Position numbers and translations under genes: made by a program. From positions 3,100,001 to 3,164,000 of the forward strand of contig NZ_SHLC01000001.1 in the NCBI RefSeq assembly GCF_004217495.1: 64,000 bases of DNA, given 5' to 3'. This DNA comes from Microterricola gilva. Its GTDB lineage: Bacteria > Actinomycetota > Actinomycetes > Actinomycetales > Microbacteriaceae. Of this stretch, positions 13,684-22,392 are shown piece by piece (positions within the stretch are counted from its first letter, which is position 1; every line of letters begins with the position of its first letter). The notes under the pieces were generated by a model. That model did no database searches. It was not told the origin of the DNA and was given only the letters and a program-made list of their open reading frames with translations.

Positions 13684-13697
13684 CTCTGTCACGTCAA
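13669..13697 (-). promoter_or_regulatory. promoter of the ABC exporter operon, likely leaderless
   Basis: TTGACG (13692-13697), a 17-base spacer and TTACAA (13669-13674) on the minus strand. The -10 ends seven bases before the ATG at 13661, and no ribosome-binding site is visible, so translation probably begins at the 5' end of the RNA. Confidence 0.6.
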
Positions 13698-13709
13698 TCC
13701 CTTTGCGAA

Positions 13710-13731
13710 GTTTCGACAGGCTCAACCAGCA
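13710..13731 (+). repeat. dispersed repeat, family 1, copy 2
   Basis: GTTTCGACAGGCTCAACC followed by AGCA; it lies just upstream of the exporter operon promoter. Confidence 0.75.
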
Positions 13732-13753
13732 GACACCGCAGGCAGCAGCGCGC

Positions 13754-13833
13754 AGCAGCGGCGCGGGAGGGTCGGCGGGGCACGATGCGAAGCATCGTGA
13801 AAGGCGGCAGCCCTGAATCCGGAAGACTCGGGT
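13754..13833. repeat. palindromic dispersed repeat, family 2, copy B
   Basis: Begins AGCAGCGGCGCGGGA and carries the stem-loop CACGATGC-GAA-GCATCGTG, then GAAAGGCGGCAGCC and a terminal GACTCGGG. Together with the family 1 copies on either side it fills most of the 330-bp gap between 13684 and 14016, which has no gene. Confidence 0.7.
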
Positions 13834-13945
13834 GCGCAACAGCACAACGACCCACGAGGCTTCGGTCGCGGCCTCGTTCCTCAGCTGCTCCCTCGAGCCA
13901 GCGAGCTGAGGAGCAAGCCCTCTCGCACCACGCGGAGACGGGCAG

Positions 13946-13970
13946 GGATTCGACAGGCTCAACCAGCGGG
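13946..13970 (+). repeat. dispersed repeat, family 1, copy 3
   Basis: GGATTCGACAGGCTCAACC followed by AGCGGG, 47 bases upstream of the hrpA start. Confidence 0.72.
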
Positions 13971-14016
13971 GCAGCTCGCCCACTAGGCCGGTGACTCCGC
14001 GTACGATGGAGGGCTG

Positions 14017-17000
14017 ATGACTGACACCGCCGCCATCCCCGTGATCACCTACCCGCCCGAGCTGCCGGTGAGTGCGATGCGCGACGAGATCGCCGACGCC
14101 ATCCGCGACAACCAGGTCGTGATCGTGGCCGGCGCGACCGGTTCGGGCAAGACGACGCAGATCCCGAAGATCTGTCTCGAGCTCGGCCGCACGAGCATCG
14201 GGCACACCCAGCCGCGCAGGCTCGCGGCCCGCACCATCGCGGAGCGCATCGCCGAAGAACTCGGCGAGGAGGTCGGCGGCGTCGTCGGCTATCAGGTGCG
14301 TTTCACCGACAAGGCGACGGCCAGCACGAAGATCAAGCTGATGACCGACGGCATCCTGTTGAACGAGATGCACCGGGACCGGCTGCTGCGCCGCTACGAC
14401 ACGATCATCATCGACGAGGCGCACGAGCGCAGCCTCAACATCGACTTCCTGCTCGGCTATCTGCGCGAGCTGCTGCCCAAGCGGCCGGACCTCAAAGTCA
14501 TCGTCACCTCGGCGACGATCGATCCGGAGAGCTTCGCGAAGCACTTCGCGAGCGTGCCGGCCGACGGCGGCGAGCCCGTTCCGGCGACGATCATCGAGGT
14601 CTCCGGCCGCACCTACCCCGTCGAGATCCGCTACCGGCCCCTCGTTGCAGAGGAGAATCTCGACGAGGACGATGTCGAGGCCACGGGCGCCGCGAACCCG
14701 GCCGACGACAAGGACTACCTGCAGGGCATCCTCGACGCCCTCGACGAACTCGCCCGCGAGTCCAGCGGCGACGTGCTCGTGTTCCTCTCCGGAGAGAACG
14801 AGATCCGGGATGCCGAGGAGGCCGTGCGCGGTCACTACGGCGCGACGGGTGGCCGCGGCGGCGTCACCGAGGTGCTCCCCCTCTACGGCCGGCTCTCCGC
14901 CGCCGACCAGCACCGCGTGTTCCAGCCCTCGACGGTCGCCGGAGTGCGCCGCCGGGTCGTGCTGGCGACGAACGTGGCCGAGACGAGCCTCACCGTTCCC
15001 GGCATCAAGTACGTGATCGACGCCGGCACCGCCCGCATCAGCCGCTACAGCGTGCGCTCCAAGGTGCAGCGGCTGCCGATCGAGGCGATCTCGCAGGCCA
15101 GCGCCAACCAGCGCTCCGGTCGGTCCGGCCGCACGAGCAACGGCATCGCAATCCGCCTGTACTCCGAGGAGGACTTCAACCGCCGCCCCGAGTTCACCGA
15201 GCCGGAGGTGCTCCGCACCAACCTGGCCGCCGTGATCCTGCAGATGATCGCCCTGGATCTCGGCGACATCGCGAAGTTCCCGTTCCTCACCCCTCCGGAC
15301 TCCCGTGGCGTCAAGGACGGCCTCGACCTGCTGAGCGAGCTCGGCGCAACGCGCAGCGTTGCGAAAGGCTTGCCGCGCAGCGGCAAGCACGGCGGCAGCC
15401 AGAACGCCGCGGCAGACTCGGGAGCCGACTCGGCGCAGGGCAGTCACGACCGCACGGCAACCACACCGGCATCCGCCACCCCGAAGCTCACCCGCATCGG
15501 GCAGCAGCTCTCGAAGCTGCCGATCGACCCGCGCTTCGGGCGCATGGTGATCGAGTCCAAGACGCAGGGCGTCAGCCGCGACGTGCTGGCGATCGTCGCC
15601 GGGCTCACGATTCAGGACCCACGGGAGCGGCCGCTCGAGCGCCGCCAGCAGGCCGACGAGCAGCATGCCCGTTTCACCGACCCGACGAGCGACTTCCTCA
15701 GCCTGCTCAACCTCTGGAACTACCTCGAGAAGCAGCAGCGTGAGCTCGGCTCGAGCGCCTTCCGCCGGCTCTGCAAGAACGAGTACCTCAACTACCTCCG
15801 CGTGCGCGAGTGGAACGACGTCTACCGGCAGCTGCGCCAGCTGGCCAAGCCGCTCGGACTCTCGGTGCACGACTCCGCGCGCGACGGTGAGCCGAGCGCG
15901 CCGAACCCCGACGGCATCCACCGTGCCCTGCTCAGCGGTCTGCTCAGCCACATCGGGCTGAAGGATCAGGCACAGGCGGCGAAGGCGAGCGGCCCACGCG
16001 GCTCGAAGGATGCGGCATCCGCCCGCCGCGGCAAGGGCGAGTACATCGGAGCCAGGCAGGCCCGCTTCACGCTCTTCCCCGGCTCGGCGCTGGCCAAGAA
16101 ACAGCCGGATGCCGTGATGAGCGCCGAGCTCGTCGAGACCAGCAGGCTCTTCGCCCGCACCAACGCGGCGATCGACCCGGCCTGGGCGGAGCCGCTGGCC
16201 GGGGACCTCTGCAAGCGCAGCTATTCCGAGCCGCACTGGTCGAAGAACCAGGGCTCGGTCGTCGCCTACGAGAAGGTCACCCTCTACGGTGTGCCGATCG
16301 TGCCGAAACGGCGCGTGCAGTTCGGCACCATTGACCCGCACTACGCCCGCGAGCTGTTCATCCGGCACGCCCTCGTCGAGGGTGAGTGGGACGTGTCGCG
16401 GCTGAATGCAGGGCTCACCGCCTTCGACCGCGCCAACAAGCGCCTGCGCGCCGAGCTCGAGCAGCTCGAGGAGCGCACCAGGCGCCGCGACATCCTGGTC
16501 GACGACGAGGCCGTGTTCGAGTTCTACCACCGCCGCATCCCGGCCGAGATCAACTCCACCCGCAGCTTCGAGACCTGGTGGCGCCGCGCGCACAAGGAGA
16601 CGCCCGATCTACTGACGATGACGGCAGAGGCCCTCGTCCCTGAGGACGTCGCGAGCGAGGCGGACAGCACGCTGTTCCCGCCGAGCTGGCGGCAGGACGA
16701 CCAGGTCTTCACGCTGCGCTACAAGTTCGAGCCCGGCGCACCGGACGACGGCGTGAGCGTCGTCGTGCCGCTGACGCTGCTCGCGCGGCTGCGCCCGGAG
16801 GGCTTCGACTGGCAGGTCGAGGGCCTCCGCGACGAGCTCATCACCGCGCTGCTGAAGAGCCTGCCCAAGGTGATCCGCCGCAACGTCGTGCCGGCCGCCG
16901 ACTGGGCGGCGAAGATCGCAGCCGAGCTGCCGGAGCGCCCGGAGGGCACGGGAAGCGCATCGCGCAGCACCGCGCCGATGACGGTCACACCGTTCACGGA

Positions 17001-18264
17001 GGCCGTCGCCGCCGTGATCAAGAAGCTCGTCTACATCCCGGTGACGGCCGACGACTTCGACCTCGACCGGGTGCCGCCGCACCTGCGCGTCACCTTCCGC
17101 GTCGTCGACAGCCGCGGGCGCGAGATCGACAGCGACAAGGATCTGCGTGCACTGCAGGGCCGGCTCAGCGAGCGTGCCCGTGATGCCGTCGCGAGCACCT
17201 TCGCCGACCCGGATGCCGGGGGCGGCCGTGGCCGCCGCGGGGGCCGCGCGGGCGAGACCGATGGCGCGCACACCGGCGACTTCAGCGTGCAGCCGCGCGG
17301 CGGAAGGCCCGGACGCCCCGGAGCACCGGGCGGGCCGAGCGGCGGCAGCGCCTTCGCCGAACGCAGCGGACTCACCGCCTTCCCGACCGGGCTGCCGCCG
17401 ATTCCGGGCAACGGACCGGACCAGCAGGGCACGGAGATTCCCCGCTTCGTCGACCTCAAGCAGGGCGGCAACACGATCCGCGCCTACCCCGCACTCGTCG
17501 ACGAGGGGCAGAGCGTCGGTTTGCGGTTGCTCACGACCGCCGAGGAACAGGCCAGGGCGATGCCAGGCGGCATCCGTCGCCTGCTGCTTCTGGCCATCCC
17601 GTCGCCGCTCGGCTACGTGCAACAACACCTGACCAGCACCGAGAAGCTGACCCTGGCCGCGAGCCCATACCGTGGTGCGCAGGCACTGTTCGAGGACTGC
17701 CTCGCCGCCTGCGTCGACGACGTGCTGTTCCGGGTGAAGCCGGACGGGCTCGTGTTCAGCAAGGCCGAATTCGAGACGGTGCGCGATCGGGTCTCCAGCG
17801 TCGTGATGGACACGATGTTCGACACCGTGAAGATGGTCACGAGCATCCTCACCGCCGCGCGCAAGGCCGACAAGGCGCTCAAGGCAGCGAGCAGCATCAC
17901 GATCATGGCCGCACTGGCCGACGCCAGGCAACAGCTCGATGGGCTCATCTACTCCGGATTCGTCTCGCAGACGGGGCTAGAGCGGCTGCGGCACCTGCCG
18001 CGCTACCTCGGCGGCATCACGGTGCGGGTCGAGAAGCTCGTCGCCAACCCCGGCCGGGACCGCGTCGGTCTCACCGAGGTGGAATCGGGGCTGACCGCGT
18101 TCCGCAACGCCGGTGGCACGATCCCGCTCGCACAGCACGCGCCCGCGAATCTCGTGAAGGCCCGCTGGATGATCGAGGAGCTGCGGATCAGCCTGTTCGC
18201 CCAGGAACTGCGCACCGCCGAGAGCGTCTCGCTGCAGCGCATCGCGAAGGTGCTCGCGGGCTGA
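14017..18264 (+). CDS. hrpA: ATP-dependent RNA helicase HrpA
   Basis: 1,415-residue DEAH-box RNA helicase. Walker A is GATGSGKTT (residues 39-47), the DEAH box lies in IIIDEAHERS (near 132), SAT is in VTSATIDPES, and the helicase C-domain motif QRSGRSGR follows. After these come the HA2/OB-fold regions and a long C-terminal DUF3418-type domain, as in HrpA. GGAGGG ahead of the ATG supports this start. HrpA-type helicases act on structured RNA, including stalled ribosomes. Odd feature: residues about 443-487 (LGATRSVAKG onward) are an insertion, absent from the helicases I know, between the conserved LGA and LTRIGQQLSKLP segments. Its DNA is copy C of the palindromic repeat found twice between genes here. 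A Gly/Arg-rich linker near residues 1068-1115 is also low complexity. Confidence 0.96.
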   Translation: MTDTAAIPVITYPPELPVSAMRDEIADAIRDNQVVIVAGATGSGKTTQIPKICLELGRTSIGHTQPRRLAARTIAERIAEELGEEVGGVVGYQVRFTDKATASTKIKLMTDGILLNEMHRDRLLRRYDTIIIDEAHERSLNIDFLLGYLRELLPKRPDLKVIVTSATIDPESFAKHFASVPADGGEPVPATIIEVSGRTYPVEIRYRPLVAEENLDEDDVEATGAANPADDKDYLQGILDALDELARESSGDVLVFLSGENEIRDAEEAVRGHYGATGGRGGVTEVLPLYGRLSAADQHRVFQPSTVAGVRRRVVLATNVAETSLTVPGIKYVIDAGTARISRYSVRSKVQRLPIEAISQASANQRSGRSGRTSNGIAIRLYSEEDFNRRPEFTEPEVLRTNLAAVILQMIALDLGDIAKFPFLTPPDSRGVKDGLDLLSELGATRSVAKGLPRSGKHGGSQNAAADSGADSAQGSHDRTATTPASATPKLTRIGQQLSKLPIDPRFGRMVIESKTQGVSRDVLAIVAGLTIQDPRERPLERRQQADEQHARFTDPTSDFLSLLNLWNYLEKQQRELGSSAFRRLCKNEYLNYLRVREWNDVYRQLRQLAKPLGLSVHDSARDGEPSAPNPDGIHRALLSGLLSHIGLKDQAQAAKASGPRGSKDAASARRGKGEYIGARQARFTLFPGSALAKKQPDAVMSAELVETSRLFARTNAAIDPAWAEPLAGDLCKRSYSEPHWSKNQGSVVAYEKVTLYGVPIVPKRRVQFGTIDPHYARELFIRHALVEGEWDVSRLNAGLTAFDRANKRLRAELEQLEERTRRRDILVDDEAVFEFYHRRIPAEINSTRSFETWWRRAHKETPDLLTMTAEALVPEDVASEADSTLFPPSWRQDDQVFTLRYKFEPGAPDDGVSVVVPLTLLARLRPEGFDWQVEGLRDELITALLKSLPKVIRRNVVPAADWAAKIAAELPERPEGTGSASRSTAPMTVTPFTEAVAAVIKKLVYIPVTADDFDLDRVPPHLRVTFRVVDSRGREIDSDKDLRALQGRLSERARDAVASTFADPDAGGGRGRRGGRAGETDGAHTGDFSVQPRGGRPGRPGAPGGPSGGSAFAERSGLTAFPTGLPPIPGNGPDQQGTEIPRFVDLKQGGNTIRAYPALVDEGQSVGLRLLTTAEEQARAMPGGIRRLLLLAIPSPLGYVQQHLTSTEKLTLAASPYRGAQALFEDCLAACVDDVLFRVKPDGLVFSKAEFETVRDRVSSVVMDTMFDTVKMVTSILTAARKADKALKAASSITIMAALADARQQLDGLIYSGFVSQTGLERLRHLPRYLGGITVRVEKLVANPGRDRVGLTEVESGLTAFRNAGGTIPLAQHAPANLVKARWMIEELRISLFAQELRTAESVSLQRIAKVLAG
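15344..15422 (+). repeat. palindromic dispersed repeat, family 2, copy C, inside hrpA
   Basis: GCAACGC-GCA-GCGTTGC stem-loop, GAAAGGC, an extra stem-loop TTGCCGC-GCA-GCGGCAA, then GGCGGCAGCC and GACTCGGG. It keeps the hrpA reading frame and encodes ATRSVAKG; copy A also reads ATRSVAKGG in one of its frames. Confidence 0.7.
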
Positions 18265-18291
18265 GCCCACTCCTCGGCCCGGCGCACGCGC

Positions 18292-18315
18292 GGTTTCGAC
18301 AAGCTCAACCAACGG
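18292..18315 (+). repeat. dispersed repeat, family 1, copy 4
   Basis: GGTTTCGACAAGCTCAACC followed by AACGG, just upstream of the hrpA terminator. Confidence 0.75.
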
Positions 18316-18331
18316 GGTGTCGACAACGAAC

Positions 18332-18357
18332 GAAGGCCCCGCTCTCGCGGGGCCTTC
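18332..18357. terminator. bidirectional terminator between hrpA and the amino acid ABC operon
   Basis: Perfect stem GAAGGCCCCGC / GCGGGGCCTTC with a four-base loop (TCTC) between two convergent genes. T-tracts are short on both sides. Family 1 repeats flank it. Confidence 0.7.
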
Positions 18358-18358
18358 T

Positions 18359-18383
18359 GGGTTTCGACAGGCTCAACCAGCGG
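18359..18383 (+). repeat. dispersed repeat, family 1, copy 5
   Basis: GGTTTCGACAGGCTCAACC followed by AGCGG, directly after the terminator stem and 9 bases from the stop codon of the ABC ATPase gene. Confidence 0.75.
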
Positions 18384-18391
18384 ATGGCTGG

Positions 18392-19201
18392 CTAGAGCAC
18401 CTTGGAGAGGAACGCCTTCGTGCGCTGGTGCTGCGGGTTCGAGAGCACCTCGCGGGGGTCGCCGGACTCGACGACGACGCCGCCGTCCATGAACACGAGC
18501 TTGTCGGCGACCTCGCGGGCGAAGCCCATCTCGTGCGTGACGACGATCATCGTCATGCCGGACTTCGCCAGCTCCTTCATGACGTCGAGCACCTCGCCGA
18601 CGAGCTCCGGGTCCAGTGCACTGGTCGGCTCGTCGAAGAGCATGAGCTTGGGATCCATGGCGAGAGCGCGGGCGATTGCAACGCGCTGCTGCTGACCGCC
18701 GGAGAGGTGCGCCGGGTAGTAGTCGGCACGGTCGGCGAGGCCGACACGCTCCAGCAGCTCACGGGCGCGCTTCTCGACTACCGCCTTCTTCTGCCCCTTG
18801 ACGCGGATCGGCGCTTCCATGATGTTCTCGAGCGCGGTCATGTGCGGGAACAGGTTGAAGCGCTGGAACACCATGCCGATCTCGCGGCGCTGCTTGGCAG
18901 CCTCCTTGGGGTGCAGCTCGTAGAGCTTGCCGTTGGCCTCACGGAAGCCGACGAGCTCGCCGTCGACGCTGAGCCGGCCGGCCGAGAGCACCTCGAGGTG
19001 GTTGATGCAGCGCAGGAACGTCGACTTGCCCGAGCCACTCGGCCCGACGAGGCAGAGCACCTCGCCGCGCTTGACCTCGAGCGAGATCGACTTGAGAACC
19101 TCGTTGGAGCCGAAGCTCTTCGAGACGGCCTCTGCCAGCACCATCGGGGTCGTGGATGCCGCGGCGCCAGCGGTCTGCCCTGTGCTGAGTGTGTCGCTCA
19201 T
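18392..19201 (-). CDS. polar amino acid ABC transporter, ATP-binding protein (GlnQ/ArtP type)
   Basis: 269 residues. Walker A is GPSGSGKST, the Q-loop is [13 protein letters not shown], the signature is [15 protein letters not shown], Walker B is [14 protein letters not shown] and the switch His is in VTHEMGFA. The order and spacing are typical of PAAT-family ATPases, with a 19-residue non-conserved lead before [12 protein letters not shown]. It overlaps the permease gene by 4 bp and ends the binding protein-permease-ATPase operon. Confidence 0.95.
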   Translation of the reverse strand: MSDTLSTGQTAGAAASTTPMVLAEAVSKSFGSNEVLKSISLEVKRGEVLCLVGPSGSGKSTFLRCINHLEVLSAGRLSVDGELVGFREANGKLYELHPKEAAKQRREIGMVFQRFNLFPHMTALENIMEAPIRVKGQKKAVVEKRARELLERVGLADRADYYPAHLSGGQQQRVAIARALAMDPKLMLFDEPTSALDPELVGEVLDVMKELAKSGMTMIVVTHEMGFAREVADKLVFMDGGVVVESGDPREVLSNPQHQRTKAFLSKVL

Positions 19202-20256
19202 CGCTTCCCTCCGTGTCCTGGGTTGATGGGTGGGTCTCCAGCACGGTTCGGCTCGACCGAGGCCGGTCCGGTGAGCACTGTCGGCTGGTTGCCGCCGATG
19301 ACCGGTATGGTGCCGGTCGGGCCTGCAGCCTTGTCCGGACGGCGGTCGCCGATGCCACGGGCGAAGCGCTTCTCCAGGAAGTACTGTCCGACCATCAGGA
19401 TGGACGTGAAGAACAGGTACCAGATCGACGCGACGATGAGCAGCGGGATCGGGTTGAACGTCTCGGCCGAGATGTCACGCGTGCGGTTGTACAGGTCGAA
19501 GCTGAATGGCACCGCCGTGACGAGCGAGGTGGTCTTCAGCATCGAGATGACCTCGTTGCCTGTCGGCGGGATGATCACGCGCATCGACTGCGGGATGACG
19601 ATGCGGAGCATCGTCTGCGACCAGCTCATACCGAGCGCCGTCGCGGCCTCTTCCTGTCCCCTGTCGACGGAGAGCAGACCGGCGCGCACGATTTCCGCCA
19701 TGTAGGCGGCTTCGTTGAGCGCCAGGCCGATGACGGCGATCCAGAAGGTGCTGATCGCGGCGGTCGTCGGGATCGAGACCCACGGTTCCGTGAACGGGAT
19801 CCCGATGTCGATCGTCTGGTAGATGATCGCGATGAGGCCCCAGAAGACGAGCTGCACGTAGACAGGCGTCCCGCGGAAGATCCAGAGGTAGAACCACGCG
19901 ACGCTCTTCACGACGGGGTTCGGCGAGAGTCGCATCACGGCGAGCAGGATGCCGAGGATGATGGCGAACACCATCGAGAGCACCGTGAGCTCGAGTGTCA
20001 CCAGCGCGGCCTGCGTCACCCGGACGTCGAAGACGTACTTGCCGACGGATGCCCAGTCGTAGGCCGGGCGCTGCGCCGCGTCGATGATGAACAGCACGAA
20101 GATGCCGATGAGCACGACGGCGAACACGGTGCGCCACGGGTGGCGCAGCTTGATCGCCTTGATCGCTTCGGGTCGCTTCTCGTCGCCCGCCGCTTCAACG
20201 CCGTTCGGCGACGGGGAGGCCCCCGCCGCCGAACGGTTGTGTTCTGACTGTGACAC
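19198..20256 (-). CDS. polar amino acid ABC transporter, permease
   Basis: 352-residue HisM/GlnP-type permease. The EAA loop is [27 protein letters not shown], where the ATPase docks. Hydrophobic segments begin with [16 protein letters not shown] and [22 protein letters not shown]. It is longer than the usual ~220 residues because of a hydrophilic N-terminal lead of about 40 residues and a Pro/Gly-rich C-terminal tail of about 55. One permease gene implies a homodimer. Confidence 0.94.
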   Translation of the reverse strand: MSQSEHNRSAAGASPSPNGVEAAGDEKRPEAIKAIKLRHPWRTVFAVVLIGIFVLFIIDAAQRPAYDWASVGKYVFDVRVTQAALVTLELTVLSMVFAIILGILLAVMRLSPNPVVKSVAWFYLWIFRGTPVYVQLVFWGLIAIIYQTIDIGIPFTEPWVSIPTTAAISTFWIAVIGLALNEAAYMAEIVRAGLLSVDRGQEEAATALGMSWSQTMLRIVIPQSMRVIIPPTGNEVISMLKTTSLVTAVPFSFDLYNRTRDISAETFNPIPLLIVASIWYLFFTSILMVGQYFLEKRFARGIGDRRPDKAAGPTGTIPVIGGNQPTVLTGPASVEPNRAGDPPINPGHGGKR

Positions 20257-20258
20257 GA

Positions 20259-21155
20259 CTAGCCCTTCGAGGCGGCGTTGATGGTGATCTCGCTGATGCC
20301 GCCGTCTGCAACGCCCCAGGCGTTGAGGATCTCGTCGTAGCTGCCGTCGTCGACCATCGACTGCAGGGCAGCCTGAACGGCCTCAGCCATGCCGGAGTCC
20401 TTGGCGACCGCGACGCCGTACGGCGCGATGTCGAAGGTCTCTCCTGCGGCCTGCAGCTTGCCGTTCGTCTGGGCGATTGCGTAGAGGGTGACGGGCGAGT
20501 CTGCACTCATTGCGTCGACCTGGCCGAGCGCGACGGCGTTGGTCGCGGCATCCTGCGTGTCGAACTGCACCTTCTCGATCGGGGCCTTGCCCGCTGCGAC
20601 ACAGGCTTCGCTCTTGGCCGGAACCTCATCGGTGTCTTCGTAGGTGGTTGCCTGCACGGCGACCTTGAGCCCACAGGCGTTGTTGGGGTCGACCTCGTTG
20701 CCTGCGGCGGACGCCCACTGGATGCCGGCGTTGTAGTAGTTGACGAAGTCGACCTGCTTCTGGCGCTCGACGGTGTCGGTGAAGCTCGACATGCCGATGT
20801 CGGCCTTGCCGCCGGTGACGCTCGGGATGATGTTGTCGAACTTGGAGACCTGGAATTCCGGTGTCAGACCGAACTTCGCGGCGATGCCCTCTGCCAGCTC
20901 CGCTCCCCAACCGATGGGGTTGCCGTCCGCGTCCTTGAACTCGTTCGGAGCGTAGGTCGGGTCGATGCCGATGACCAGCTTGCCGTCGTCGCCGACGCCG
21001 TCTGGGAGCAGCGCGATCGCGGCGTCGTCCGCGGCGATGGCCGGGGCGCTCGCCTCGTCACTGCCGCCGGCGGAGGGCGTGGAGTTGTCGACACAGCCGG
21101 AGAGCAGCAGAACGGCTGCCGCGGCGAGGGCCGGAACGGCGTAGCGAATACGCAT
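20259..21155 (-). CDS. polar amino acid ABC transporter, substrate-binding lipoprotein
   Basis: 298 residues: a signal peptide with lipobox LLLSGC (Cys21), a Ser/Gly linker, then a family 3 solute-binding domain (GVGDDGKLVIGIDPTYAPNEF; VDFVNYYNAG; DGSYDEILNAWGV). It is first in the operon, 2 bp ahead of the permease. The C-terminal 88 residues are identical at about 61 positions to the partial protein at the right edge of the window, so the genome has two related binding proteins. The ligand is not predictable beyond a polar amino acid. The 216-bp upstream gap contains an inverted repeat TAACG-N11-CGTTA at 21261-21281 of unknown meaning. Confidence 0.95.
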   Translation of the reverse strand: MRIRYAVPALAAAAVLLLSGCVDNSTPSAGGSDEASAPAIAADDAAIALLPDGVGDDGKLVIGIDPTYAPNEFKDADGNPIGWGAELAEGIAAKFGLTPEFQVSKFDNIIPSVTGGKADIGMSSFTDTVERQKQVDFVNYYNAGIQWASAAGNEVDPNNACGLKVAVQATTYEDTDEVPAKSEACVAAGKAPIEKVQFDTQDAATNAVALGQVDAMSADSPVTLYAIAQTNGKLQAAGETFDIAPYGVAVAKDSGMAEAVQAALQSMVDDGSYDEILNAWGVADGGISEITINAASKG

Positions 21156-21371
21156 GGTGGATCCTTACTCTCGGATTCGGAACCCGCGTCGGTGAGGGTT
21201 CCGCCCATTCGGGTGGAATCGAGCCTAATGCACTGGGCCGCAGGCCAAAACGAGGATTGATAACGTTTTGGTCGCACGTTAACGCACAACACAGCCGCGT
21301 TTGGCGACGTTTAGTTGCAAGGAATCCTGCCTTCACGCGCCTTTATTGCACGCGCCCCGGTGGAGACGGCC

Positions 21372-22232
21372 TCAGGGCATCGCGCCGATTGCCACCGGCA
21401 GTTCGTCGTGGTTCGACCACGACGACCAGGAGCCGGGGAACAGCGCGGGGCGGAACCCGGCGATCGTCAGCGCGAGCGCGTTGTGGGCGGCCGTGACACC
21501 GGAGCCGCAGTAGACACCGACGGGAGCGGTGTCGCTGACGCCCAGCGCCTCGTAGCGCGCACGCAGCTCGGCGGCGCCGAGGAAGCGGCCGTCCGCGTCG
21601 AGGTTGCCGGCCGTCGGCGCGCTCACGGCACCGGGGATGTGCCCGGCGCGCGGATCGATCGGTTCCACCTCGCCGCGGTAGCGCTCGCCGGCGCGCGCGT
21701 CGAGCAGCACACCGGATGCCGGCAGTGCGCCGGCCTGCTCGATGCTGAGCACCGGCAGCCGGCCGGACCCGAGCGTGATGGCACCGGGAAGGGTGTTGTC
21801 GACATCCGCGGTGCCGCTGGACAGCGAGCGCCCTGAGGCGGTCCAGGCCGGCAGCGCCCCGTCGAGCACCCGCACATCGGCGACTCCGCCGTAGCCGAGC
21901 AGCCACCAGGCTCGCACGGCGGCGTGACTCTTCCAGTCGTCGTAGACCACGACGATGTCGCCGTCGTTCAGGCCCCAGCCCCGGGCGGCGGCCTGCAGAT
22001 CGCTCATGGCGGGCAGCGGATGCCTGCCGTCCCGCGGCTCCCCGTGGCCGGCAAGTTCGCTGTCGAGGGCGACATAGACGGCGCCGGGGATGTGGCCGGC
22101 CTCGTACTGCGGCCGACCGGCCGGGCCACCGAGGGTCCAGCGCACGTCGAGCACTCGCACCGGGGTGCCACCGGCAGCGGCGTCGGCCTGCAGTGCGGCG
22201 AGTTCGTCGGCGGTCACGAGCGGATGCGGCAT
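21372..22232 (-). CDS. thiosulfate/3-mercaptopyruvate sulfurtransferase (two-domain rhodanese)
   Basis: 286 residues with tandem rhodanese domains. The first is catalytically silent (VRVLDVRWTLGG, AGHIPGAVYV). The second carries the active-site loop YCGSGVTAA with Cys242. The loop resembles the CGSGVTA form of 3-mercaptopyruvate sulfurtransferases (SseA). The reaction moves sulfane sulfur to cyanide, thiols or proteins. It is monocistronic and divergent from the MFS gene. Confidence 0.92.
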   Translation of the reverse strand: MPHPLVTADELAALQADAAAGGTPVRVLDVRWTLGGPAGRPQYEAGHIPGAVYVALDSELAGHGEPRDGRHPLPAMSDLQAAARGWGLNDGDIVVVYDDWKSHAAVRAWWLLGYGGVADVRVLDGALPAWTASGRSLSSGTADVDNTLPGAITLGSGRLPVLSIEQAGALPASGVLLDARAGERYRGEVEPIDPRAGHIPGAVSAPTAGNLDADGRFLGAAELRARYEALGVSDTAPVGVYCGSGVTAAHNALALTIAGFRPALFPGSWSSWSNHDELPVAIGAMP

Positions 22233-22392
22233 CCGGTGTCTCCAATCAGTGGTGAGCGCTGGCGTACCCGGCCGGGCAATTCGGCCAACGCAGATCGTTG
22301 CGACTGGCGCGGGGGCGCGCCCTCTGCCACGCTATATGCTGCGACGACGCGCAGCGCGACGGTGCCGTCTCGCTCGGTAGAATCGAGGACTT

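Noticed and set aside
13636-16593. Very long open frame on the minus strand opposite hrpA
   Set aside because: It runs antisense to a clearly conserved helicase, its product is Arg/Gly/Asp-rich with no family motif, and it exists because high GC removes stop codons on the opposite strand.
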